A stretch of 5,542 bases of DNA from positions 1 to 5,542 of the forward strand of contig JAGLRI010000090.1 of assembly GCA_023136395.1 (NCBI GenBank). Reading direction: 5' to 3'. Under the pieces are notes generated by a model that was given only the letters and a program-made list of their open reading frames with translations, did not search any database and was not told where the DNA came from. This document shows, one piece after another, positions 1 through 5,542 of this stretch. How positions within the stretch are numbered: the first letter of the stretch is position 1; the number at the start of each line of letters is the position of its first letter. This stretch comes from Candidatus Bathyarchaeota archaeon (GTDB taxonomy: Archaea > Thermoproteota > Bathyarchaeia > Bathyarchaeales > Bathyarchaeaceae). Made by a program: the position numbers and the translations under genes.

Positions 1-1
1 G

Positions 2-955
2 GATATTCTAGGTGTCACAGTTCAACCTATGATCAAAAAAGAGGGCTACGAAGTAATTATCGGTGCAAAACGCGATCCCATCTTCGGTCCCGCAATATTA
101 TTTGGAATGGGTGGTATTGGAGTAGAAATCTTCGAGGACACCGCTTTAGGGCTTCCACCATTAAATCAAGCTTTAGCAAAGAGAATCATAGAGGAAACAA
201 AAGTTTACAAATTACTTAGGGGTTACAGGAACAAGCCTCCAGCGAATCTAGAGCTTTTAGAAGAAATAATGGTGCGTTTTTCCCAGATGCTTATTGATTT
301 TCCACAAATCAAAGAAGTGGATATTAATCCTTTATTCATAAACGAAAAAGAAGCGTATGCCTTGGACGCTCGCATAGTAATTGATAAGGAACAAGTATTC
401 GCCCAAAATGAACCTTATGAACACTTAATTTTTAATCCATACCCCACAAAATATGAGGATTATTATAAGCTTCGAGACGGTCAAGAAGTACTTCTGAGAC
501 CCATAAAACCTGAAGATGAACCATTATTGCTGGAGATGTTCAATAATTTATCTGAAGAAACCAAACGTTACAGATTCTTTCAAACAATCGGAGATATACC
601 CCACGAAGTCATAGTTAGATACTGCAACGTTGATTATAACAAAGAAATTGCCATCATAGCGGAACTAGCTGAAGAGGGACTTAGAAAAATTATTGGGGTA
701 GCCCGACTCATCACTGAAGCATACGGAAAAAAGGGTGAAGTGTCTCTTATTATTGCAGATCCGTGGCAAAGATTAGGATTAGGTTCGAAACTGCTTAACA
801 ACATAATTGAAATCTGCCGAGACAGAAACCTTGAAACAATTTACGCTAAAACACGTTCAGACAATCACAGAGCCATCGAACTAATGAAAAAGAATAAATT
901 TACTCTTGAAAAGTTAAAAGATGACACCGTGAAAGGATTTTTAAACCTTAGATAA
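2..955 (+). CDS. Acetate-CoA ligase (ADP-forming)-like / GNAT acetyltransferase fusion, 3' part
   Basis: This is the C-terminal part of an acyl-CoA ligase-family protein; the 5' end lies outside the window. The frame is open back to base 2, and the residues before the ATG at 29 (DILGVTVQP) continue the family sequence, so that ATG is an internal Met. Numbering it as residue 1, residues 1-118 are the end of the ATP-grasp (beta-subunit) domain: a GAKRDPIFGP segment, a glycine-rich FGMGGIG turn, and the E96-x-D98-x-N100-P motif expected near the ATP/Mg site. After a linker, residues 146-308 form a GNAT domain with the acetyl-CoA pyrophosphate-binding motif Q247-x-x-G250-x-G252 and a late SDNHRAIELM helix. 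Known relatives with ligase-like plus GNAT halves include bacterial Pat/YfiQ lysine acetyltransferases of about 900 residues; ADP-forming acetyl-CoA synthetases make acetate and ATP in archaeal fermentation. Whether the ligase half is active cannot be judged, because the CoA-binding half with its catalytic histidine is missing here. An enzyme or a protein acetyltransferase are both possible. Confidence 0.88.
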   Translation, partial: DILGVTVQPMIKKEGYEVIIGAKRDPIFGPAILFGMGGIGVEIFEDTALGLPPLNQALAKRIIEETKVYKLLRGYRNKPPANLELLEEIMVRFSQMLIDFPQIKEVDINPLFINEKEAYALDARIVIDKEQVFAQNEPYEHLIFNPYPTKYEDYYKLRDGQEVLLRPIKPEDEPLLLEMFNNLSEETKRYRFFQTIGDIPHEVIVRYCNVDYNKEIAIIAELAEEGLRKIIGVARLITEAYGKKGEVSLIIADPWQRLGLGSKLLNNIIEICRDRNLETIYAKTRSDNHRAIELMKKNKFTLEKLKDDTVKGFLNLR

Positions 956-980
956 TACACAGATAGCTCTAAATTTCGAT

Positions 981-1007
981 TATTAATTTTTTCTTCACAT
1001 AATTTTT
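981..1007 (+). terminator. Probable T-run terminator of the ligase/GNAT gene
   Basis: The stop codon of the ligase/GNAT gene is followed about 30 bases later by a run of six T (987-992), then TTCAC, then a second run of five T (1003-1007). Archaeal RNA polymerase commonly terminates on T-rich non-template tracts without needing a stem. I see no strong GC-rich hairpin. The TTTCTTCAC core at 990-998 recurs after the next plus-strand gene. Confidence 0.45.
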
Positions 1008-1123
1008 GAAAAGTTTTAGATAAGAGAACATAAAAATTTCAATGTTTTTAAATCCAAATATGTATTTAAGAATTAGCACTTTTGCATAAATTGTTTGGAA
1101 ACATCAACCCGTTATGAGTTACA

Positions 1124-1140
1124 TAAATTATAAATATTTA
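1124..1140 (+). promoter_or_regulatory. TATA-like box for the KaiC-like gene
   Basis: The core TTATAAATA lies at 1128-1136 and is preceded by the A-rich CATAAA, which could serve as a BRE. Its centre is about 24 bases upstream of the ATG at 1156. That is close to the usual archaeal TATA-to-start distance, so transcription would begin at or very near that ATG and give a leaderless mRNA. A weaker alternative, ATGTATTTAAG at 1060-1070, could serve the earlier ATG at 1114. The assignment rests on position and base composition only. Confidence 0.45.
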
Positions 1141-1155
1141 GTTAAGACTTGTAAC

Positions 1156-1935
1156 ATGTTCAAAGGTGAGATAGTTTTGCCAGAAATCGTTGAGACAGGA
1201 ATTCAAGGATTAGATGAGCTGATAGGTGGTGGTTTCCCTAAAGGAAGAATTATTTTGGTTGTTGGAGGACCAGGAGCAGGGAAGACTATTTTTACATCTC
1301 AATTTTTATACAAAGGAATTTATGAACACGACGAAAATGCACTCTTTGTAAGTTTGGATGAAAGTAAAAATCATTTCTATCCTGAAATGCAGCAATTTGG
1401 ATGGGATTTCCAGAAAGCGGAGGAAGAAAGGAAATTTATCTTTATAGACGCAACCAGAATGTCTCGAGTGGCCATACTTAAAGAGAAACTGTACAAGGGC
1501 GAGACAAGTAGTTTGCGGAGCAAGCAATTGTCCATCGATAAACTAGTTAGTGCAATACAAGAAAAAATTCAACAAATTGATGCGAAAAGGGTTGTGTTGG
1601 ACACCCTCGCAGCACTTTTCTATCGATTTCCCGATCCCATTGAACGAAGAACTGCAACTGTAGATTTGATTGAATCTTTGTCAGATTTAGGACCCACAAC
1701 AATTATAACCACAGAATTGCGTCACTTAAGCCTTGAACGAAATGTTTTAGACGAAGAATTTCTGGTTCATGGCGTTATTATGATGCAAACTCTGTTTTCT
1801 CAAGGAATTACGACAAGAGCCATACAAGTTGAAAAAATGAGAAGTGCTAAGGTTAATCCGAACATTGTGCCATATACGATAGATAGGAATGGAATTGAAG
1901 TCTTTCCGAACATGTCCTTGTTTGGAGAAGTGTAG
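1156..1935 (+). CDS. Single-domain KaiC/RAD55-like RecA-family ATPase
   Basis: A cytosolic RecA-fold ATPase of 259 residues from the ATG at 1156. Motifs in order: TGIQGLDELIGGG (14-26), the domain entry typical of KaiC-like proteins; intact Walker A GGPGAGKT (37-44); SLDES (66-70), where KaiC has a catalytic glutamate pair, with the first Glu here Asp68 and the second kept as Glu69; Walker B RVVLDT with Asp149 (145-150); and the late strand VEKMRSAK (225-232), equivalent to the family KMRG segment. The length equals one KaiC domain, so this is not a two-domain clock KaiC. Such single-domain proteins are common in archaea, often as signalling or regulatory ATPases, and relatives include ArlH; the substrate is unknown. 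An in-frame ATG at 1114 would add 14 residues, but these are encoded by the TATA-like stretch and look non-conserved, and neither ATG has a clear ribosome binding site. The protein shares its fold with the C-terminal domain of the convergent large gene. Family confidence is high, role low. Confidence 0.9.
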   Translation: MFKGEIVLPEIVETGIQGLDELIGGGFPKGRIILVVGGPGAGKTIFTSQFLYKGIYEHDENALFVSLDESKNHFYPEMQQFGWDFQKAEEERKFIFIDATRMSRVAILKEKLYKGETSSLRSKQLSIDKLVSAIQEKIQQIDAKRVVLDTLAALFYRFPDPIERRTATVDLIESLSDLGPTTIITTELRHLSLERNVLDEEFLVHGVIMMQTLFSQGITTRAIQVEKMRSAKVNPNIVPYTIDRNGIEVFPNMSLFGEV

Positions 1936-1954
1936 ATTAGTAAAAACTATACAT

Positions 1955-2007
1955 TTCCTTACATGTGCACTATTATATTTGAACGAACCGTAAGGAATTA
2001 GCTTTTT
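1955..2007. terminator. Inverted repeat with flanking T-runs: likely bidirectional terminator
   Basis: TTCCTTAC (1955-1962) and GTAAGGAA (1990-1997) form a perfect 8-bp inverted repeat around a 27-base loop. On the plus strand it is followed by TTAGC and five T (2003-2007), with more T-rich sequence to 2035. On the minus strand the repeat is followed after a few bases by five T (complement of 1942-1946). It sits between two convergent stop codons, at 1935 and 2029, so it can serve both genes. The loop is long and the stem only moderately stable, so the T-runs may do most of the work. Confidence 0.5.
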
Positions 2008-2028
2008 AATTTCTTCACGTCATTATTT

Positions 2029-5000
2029 TTATTTTCTCAGGAGTAACGCTTTAGACATATATTTTTGATTAACCATTTTCTTGATCCTCAGGAATTGTTG
2101 AGTATCTTTCTCGTAGATGTTGATCTCGCCTTCAAACAAACCTAGAATTGCATGCAACTCTTCTGGAGGATGCATCAGAGGATTCATTACTCCCAGAGTA
2201 GTAAAGCCTTTTGATCTTAAATCAGGAATAAGACCAGATAACCACCGTCTAGTAGAAACAGCGTGATGCCGCAATAAAACGTCTGAAACGATTTCAATAC
2301 AAGCCCTTCTCGGACCCTTCACCGACTCGTCTAATCTACGGAAAGCTTTGATCAAGGCAATGTTGATGTTTGTAAGGTTTCCCACACCCGTCAGTTTGAA
2401 AACATTGGGTAAGCTTTCGATCATAGTATCAGCCCTTGGATTGCAGATGAAAAGGTAAAAGTTTGACTGAAAATCTTCCACAAGCGTCTTTACTCCGCTA
2501 ACCTCTACAGTAATGTAAAAGGTGATTTGACCCTCTTTTGCCCCTGCTTCAAGAAATCTCTTAATCAATAAGTCTCTTTCGTCACATGAAGGCGAGGTTA
2601 ATATAACAGTGTAATTTTCAGGAATCCCACCAAACAATAAATTGTCAAGTTCTTTGTATCCCGTGGTCATACGACCGGGTAGAACAACTTCTAATACGGT
2701 AATTGTTAAAGATTCTAGTTCACGTACCATTTGCTTTCCAGTTTCGTCCACGCACACAATTCTTGGTTTTATTTCAAAAGTGTCTATATCAAACGACTTA
2801 AAGGTGAGCTTAATTTCCTCAGTCTTCAGTGGATCAAGCCGTTTTCCTTTCATGTCAAGATAAGTGTCTTTAAATTGACTGTAATCTGGTTTGCCAACTA
2901 GTTGAAGGCCTGCTGGAAGAATTTCCTCAATCTTAGTTAGTAGAACAGCTTCTTTTCCAACGTTTACAACGTGCATTTCAAGGGTGAAGTCTTCACCAAC
3001 TCTGATTTCTTTCTCAGGTAGAATTAGTTTTGCTTGAATGTCGGGGTGCTCAAATCTTTCTAAACCAACAGCTATTTCTTCACTTGGAGTTAACGTGGTG
3101 AAACTTGCTGTTGACGAAGCCATGGTTGGTGCGTGCAAAACGTCACTTAGTGACAGGGCTAACTCTCTTTCATCTCTAACATTTTTTAGAAGCTTTTGAA
3201 CCTGCTCGATTTTTTCGGGGTGTTTTGCGTTCATAAAGGACTCAGCTGAGATTTGTAAAACTTTTTCAGCCATAACGTAGTATCTTGCTTCTTTTTGCGG
3301 GTCTGTTTCCTTCTTAGCGTTGTCAATGTAGACATATGCATCGAAGAGGCGTTGCGTGGCTTTAGCATATTCTGAAGCAGTTTCGAATCCTGCTTTGAGG
3401 TAGTAGTTTGCAGCGGCTTCCATGTGTTTTTTAGCTGTTGAATACGTAATTGTGTCTCTTGTGATTTCGAATTCTGTTCCAGCTTCTAAAGCTCTGCAGA
3501 AGCTGCTATGTGCTAAAGCAAGTAGACTTGTTTGCTGATCGAGAGTGTATTCGTTAGCTTGTTTAAAGAGGTCTGCTGCTTCCTCATACATTATTGGTGA
3601 AGCTCTTGATTCTGCCATCATCATTTTTTGCCAAGCTTGGCAGAGATATATTAATGGTGTTAGTTCTCTGCGTGTTTGTCCTGACTCGACTTTTGACATT
3701 TCTTGAAATGTTGCTGCGGCAAATCCATACTTTTTTGAACTGGCTATGTGGTCTCCCCGCTTATCGAGAAATTTTGCTTCTTCAATGGCAATTCTTCCAA
3801 GACAGTATTTTCTTCTCGTATCTGAAGCGCTGATGAGCCTCTTAGCCAAGTCTTTTTCGTCAGTGTTCTCAATTCTGTCTAACTTGACTCGAAGAGTTCT
3901 TTTTGCTTCACTGAAGAGCTCAGTTGTTTTCTTGAATGATTCTATTGATTGCGTGCTGTTTTCTTTTCTACTCAAATCTTCCGCTTTTTCGAGAAATGAC
4001 CACGCCAAGAAGTTTGAAGATAGGTAGCTCCACAATTTTGATTGACTCAGAAGGTTCGCAGTCCTTGCGTAATGTTCCATTGCAGTGACATATTCTTCTT
4101 GATTATGAGCAGTTTTGGCGGATTCAATTTCACTCCACGCTTTCATATAAACAGAATAGTCTAAATAGAAGTCCTCAAATTGAGGTAATCTTCGAGAAGC
4201 AGCCTTATACTCTGCGAAGGCATACTCAAAGCTTTTCGCGGCCTTCGGGTGCTCCCCTAAGCCATCTTGGACTCTTGCAATTTTCCAGTAGGACTCTGCG
4301 GCACGACTTGGTAATTCACCTTTCTTAAATTTTTCGGAAGCATTATAGTAAACCTCGATTGCTCGGGTTAAAACGTCTTTGTCTTCAGTTAGTAGATATA
4401 GGTCGTTCAACACTTGTCCAAACGTGTTTTCGAATCCAGCTACAATTACTATTCGTGATTGTACAGGACGAGAGGAGATCCATTTTGTACAGTATGAAAT
4501 AGCGTCTTCCAGATTTGAGACAGCGTTTTTAAGTAGAACAATTTTTTTGTCTTTATCTGTTTCTAAGTTGGTTAATTCTGCTTCTATTAGTGCTGTATAG
4601 TTCTTGCCAATACCACGAATCCAAACACTGGAAGGGAAGACTTCTTCCACAATTTGAACGTATTTTTTTCTACAATCTAAAGCTTCTTCTAATAGCTTAA
4701 TTTTTTCATCTTTTCTCGATTCGAGATTAGAGTAGAAATGCAAGGCTTTGCTCAAAGCGTGAAGAGTAGAACCTAAAGTGTCTGGGGAACCGAATCTGTT
4801 CGCGTGTTCTAATCCGTTTCGTCCTATTTCTATCGCTTTTTCTAATAAAACACGCTTTTTCCTTATATCTACTTCAACTTCACGTGCCAGAAGAGAGTGA
4901 CTTTCAGTATAGAATAAGTAGGTTTCTGAAATGTACAAATCTTGAGAGACTAATTGAAAATGGTCTATGGCGTCTTCCGCGTACTTGATGATCTTTTCGT

Positions 5001-5542
5001 ATCCTTCCCTCGTTTTGTTGGGGTCCGCTTCCTTTAGAACCTTCCAATCTGTAGCAAATGCAAGGATGTAAGATGCAACACCTTTTAGGTAGTTATCCCG
5101 CACGATAGAGCTTTGTTTTAGCATCTCTTCAGCATATTCTAGGGAGGATTCGACATTTCCTGTGAAGAAAAGAGTGCATAAGGCTGCTGCCCATCGTGAA
5201 ATAGCAGTGAGATAAGGGTTATCAACCTCTTCGGAAATCGCCAATGCTTTTTCTATGTAGCTCAAGCTTGTACGCGCCAGCTCTTTTATCTCATCTTCAT
5301 CTTCCAGAATGTTTGCGAAATACCAATTATGAAGGCACGTCAGTGAATATGCCTGAAGAAGGTCTCTCTTGTTCTTAAGCTTTGAAAGAAGCGAGATAGC
5401 TTTCTTGCCACAAGCTATACCTTCTTGAGCGATACTTCGCTTTTCCTCAGCGTCAGAAGCGAGACGTAAAAGCTCATAGAAGCAAAACAATAGGGTATTA
5501 CAAGTCTGTCCATACCCCAAGTCGTCTTTAGCAGTTTTGTAT
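2029..5542 (-). CDS. Giant TPR-like solenoid / CARDB-like / degenerate KaiC-domain protein, 5' end outside the window
   Basis: About 1170 codons are visible and the frame stays open at the right edge. The TTG at 5520 reads as a possible start, but in-frame codons upstream (YKTAKDD) continue the helical sequence, so the true start is probably outside. Counting that TTG as residue 1: residues 1-798 are almost wholly helical TPR-like hairpins; 799-824 are a Ser/Thr/Pro-rich linker; about 825-945 are a beta-sandwich resembling CARDB/DUF11 (RVGEDFTLEMHVVNVGKEA is the typical opening); about 946-1155 are a KaiC-like RecA domain (TGYKELDNLLFGG), ending in a short basic tail. In that domain the Walker A block is SPSCDERD (976-983), so it very probably cannot bind ATP in the normal way. 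No membrane segment is seen and the visible part has no secretion signal, which suggests a cytosolic scaffold. The gene is convergent with the intact KaiC-like ATPase, with 93 bases between stops. I know no characterised function for this architecture. It is a single uninterrupted frame, so I do not call it a pseudogene. Confidence 0.9.
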   Translation of the reverse strand, partial: YKTAKDDLGYGQTCNTLLFCFYELLRLASDAEEKRSIAQEGIACGKKAISLLSKLKNKRDLLQAYSLTCLHNWYFANILEDEDEIKELARTSLSYIEKALAISEEVDNPYLTAISRWAAALCTLFFTGNVESSLEYAEEMLKQSSIVRDNYLKGVASYILAFATDWKVLKEADPNKTREGYEKIIKYAEDAIDHFQLVSQDLYISETYLFYTESHSLLAREVEVDIRKKRVLLEKAIEIGRNGLEHANRFGSPDTLGSTLHALSKALHFYSNLESRKDEKIKLLEEALDCRKKYVQIVEEVFPSSVWIRGIGKNYTALIEAELTNLETDKDKKIVLLKNAVSNLEDAISYCTKWISSRPVQSRIVIVAGFENTFGQVLNDLYLLTEDKDVLTRAIEVYYNASEKFKKGELPSRAAESYWKIARVQDGLGEHPKAAKSFEYAFAEYKAASRRLPQFEDFYLDYSVYMKAWSEIESAKTAHNQEEYVTAMEHYARTANLLSQSKLWSYLSSNFLAWSFLEKAEDLSRKENSTQSIESFKKTTELFSEAKRTLRVKLDRIENTDEKDLAKRLISASDTRRKYCLGRIAIEEAKFLDKRGDHIASSKKYGFAAATFQEMSKVESGQTRRELTPLIYLCQAWQKMMMAESRASPIMYEEAADLFKQANEYTLDQQTSLLALAHSSFCRALEAGTEFEITRDTITYSTAKKHMEAAANYYLKAGFETASEYAKATQRLFDAYVYIDNAKKETDPQKEARYYVMAEKVLQISAESFMNAKHPEKIEQVQKLLKNVRDERELALSLSDVLHAPTMASSTASFTTLTPSEEIAVGLERFEHPDIQAKLILPEKEIRVGEDFTLEMHVVNVGKEAVLLTKIEEILPAGLQLVGKPDYSQFKDTYLDMKGKRLDPLKTEEIKLTFKSFDIDTFEIKPRIVCVDETGKQMVRELESLTITVLEVVLPGRMTTGYKELDNLLFGGIPENYTVILTSPSCDERDLLIKRFLEAGAKEGQITFYITVEVSGVKTLVEDFQSNFYLFICNPRADTMIESLPNVFKLTGVGNLTNINIALIKAFRRLDESVKGPRRACIEIVSDVLLRHHAVSTRRWLSGLIPDLRSKGFTTLGVMNPLMHPPEELHAILGLFEGEINIYEKDTQQFLRIKKMVNQKYMSKALLLRK
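2056..2685 (-). other. C-terminal KaiC-like domain with lost P-loop (pseudo-ATPase)
   Basis: Residues 946-1155 align without gaps through the P-loop region with the neighbouring KaiC-like protein. TGYKELDNLLFGGIP matches TGIQGLDELIGGGFP, and RFLEAG matches QFLYKG. Between them GGPGAGKT is replaced by SPSCDERD (complement of 2572-2595), removing the glycines, the Lys and the Thr. The Walker B aspartate aligns with Glu1076. The second catalytic-type glutamate is kept as Glu1006, while its partner is Val1005. The final strand LRIKKM is present, so the fold is complete and only the nucleotide site is degraded. Confidence 0.75.
2686..3048 (-). other. CARDB/DUF11-like beta-sandwich domain in the large gene
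   Basis: Residues 825-945 of the large protein alternate short hydrophobic strands with turns, beginning KLILPEKEIRVGEDF and VVNVGKEA and including ILPAGLQLVG. This pattern is typical of CARDB/DUF11 Ig-like domains, which are usually found on cell-surface proteins. Here the domain lies between a cytosolic-looking solenoid and a RecA fold, so it is more likely an internal spacer or interaction module. The family assignment is by pattern recognition only. Confidence 0.55.
3127..5451 (-). repeat. Protein-level repeat: about 15 TPR-like helical hairpins of about 50 residues
   Basis: Within the large minus-strand gene, residues 24-798 divide into similar helical units starting near residues 24, 75, 123, 171, 219, 270, 322, 380, 424, 475, 521, 590, 641, 689 and 741. 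Most are 44-58 residues long; the one at 521 is about 69. The clearest match is KKRVLLEKAI, DEKIKLLEEAL and DKKIVLLKNAV at 221, 271 and 324. Canonical TPRs are 34 residues, so these are longer variants; the unit near 407-437 is closest to a classical TPR, with W, LG, A and Y at family-like positions. Such solenoids bind proteins. The unit borders were set by eye. Confidence 0.6.

Larger units (their letters stand above)
956..1155. other. AT-rich spacer between the ligase/GNAT gene and the KaiC-like gene
   Basis: This stretch holds no convincing coding sequence, RNA gene or strong repeat. Its left part is T-rich and suits termination of the upstream gene. Its right part contains two TATA-like stretches, around 1060-1070 and 1128-1136, in front of the KaiC-like gene. 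The spacer is long and has its own signals, so the two plus-strand genes are probably separate transcription units rather than one operon. Confidence 0.6.

Noticed and set aside
29..31. ATG as the start of the ligase/GNAT gene
   Set aside because: The frame is open to base 2 and the codons before it continue the ligase-family sequence, so this is an internal Met of a gene cut by the window edge.
1005..1045. Possible imperfect inverted repeat between TTTTTGAAAAG and AAAAATTTCAA
   Set aside because: The match is weak and made almost only of A/T runs, as expected by chance in AT-rich spacer DNA.
1306..1527. 73-codon minus-strand open frame inside the KaiC-like gene
   Set aside because: It lies antisense to the Walker A-to-Walker B part of a well-supported gene and has no family-like features.
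2642..4600. Several plus-strand open frames of 73-93 codons opposite the large gene
   Set aside because: They are antisense shadows of a long, compositionally consistent coding frame, with Ser/Phe/Leu-rich translations typical of such shadows.
5518..5520. TTG as the start of the large minus-strand gene
   Set aside because: In-frame codons upstream are open to the window edge and continue the helical sequence; nothing marks this TTG as a real start.
1..5542. CRISPR array, tRNA/rRNA genes or insertion sequence
   Set aside because: I saw no regularly spaced direct repeats, no cloverleaf-like sequence with CCA-end features, and no transposase motif or terminal inverted repeats.

Overview
The window looks like chromosomal DNA of an uncultured archaeon, most likely of the Thermoproteota/Bathyarchaeia type. 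This is inferred from the gene families: an ADP-forming acyl-CoA ligase-type protein fused to a GNAT acetyltransferase, a single-domain KaiC-like ATPase, and a very long TPR-like protein ending in a KaiC-like domain. AT-rich intergenic spacers, a TATA-like box and no clear Shine-Dalgarno site before the KaiC gene fit as well. No rRNA marker is present, so the lineage is not proven.

Layout: (1) 2-955, plus strand, is the 3' part of an acetate-CoA ligase (ADP-forming)-like gene. It shows the end of the ATP-grasp domain followed by a complete GNAT domain, and it is cut by the left window edge. (2) 956-1155 is an AT-rich spacer with T-rich termination signals and a TATA-like box. (3) 1156-1935, plus strand, is a single-domain KaiC/RAD55-like ATPase with an intact P-loop. 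I prefer the inner ATG at 1156 over the one at 1114, because the TATA-like box lies between them. (4) 1936-2028 is a short convergent spacer with an 8-bp perfect inverted repeat and flanking T-runs on both strands, which looks like a shared terminator. (5) 2029-5542, minus strand, is one very large open frame of about 1170 visible codons, still open at the right window edge. It encodes a long alpha-helical solenoid of roughly 50-residue units, a Ser/Thr-rich linker, a CARDB/DUF11-like beta-sandwich and a C-terminal KaiC-like domain whose P-loop is destroyed.

The point of most interest is the tail-to-tail pair: an apparently active KaiC-like ATPase faces a giant scaffold-like protein that ends in a homologous KaiC fold without a usable Walker A motif. 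The large protein looks like a cytosolic adaptor with a pseudo-ATPase module. A physical or regulatory link between the two, or to the acyl-CoA ligase/acetyltransferase, is a hypothesis only. They are separate transcription units, so adjacency is the only evidence.
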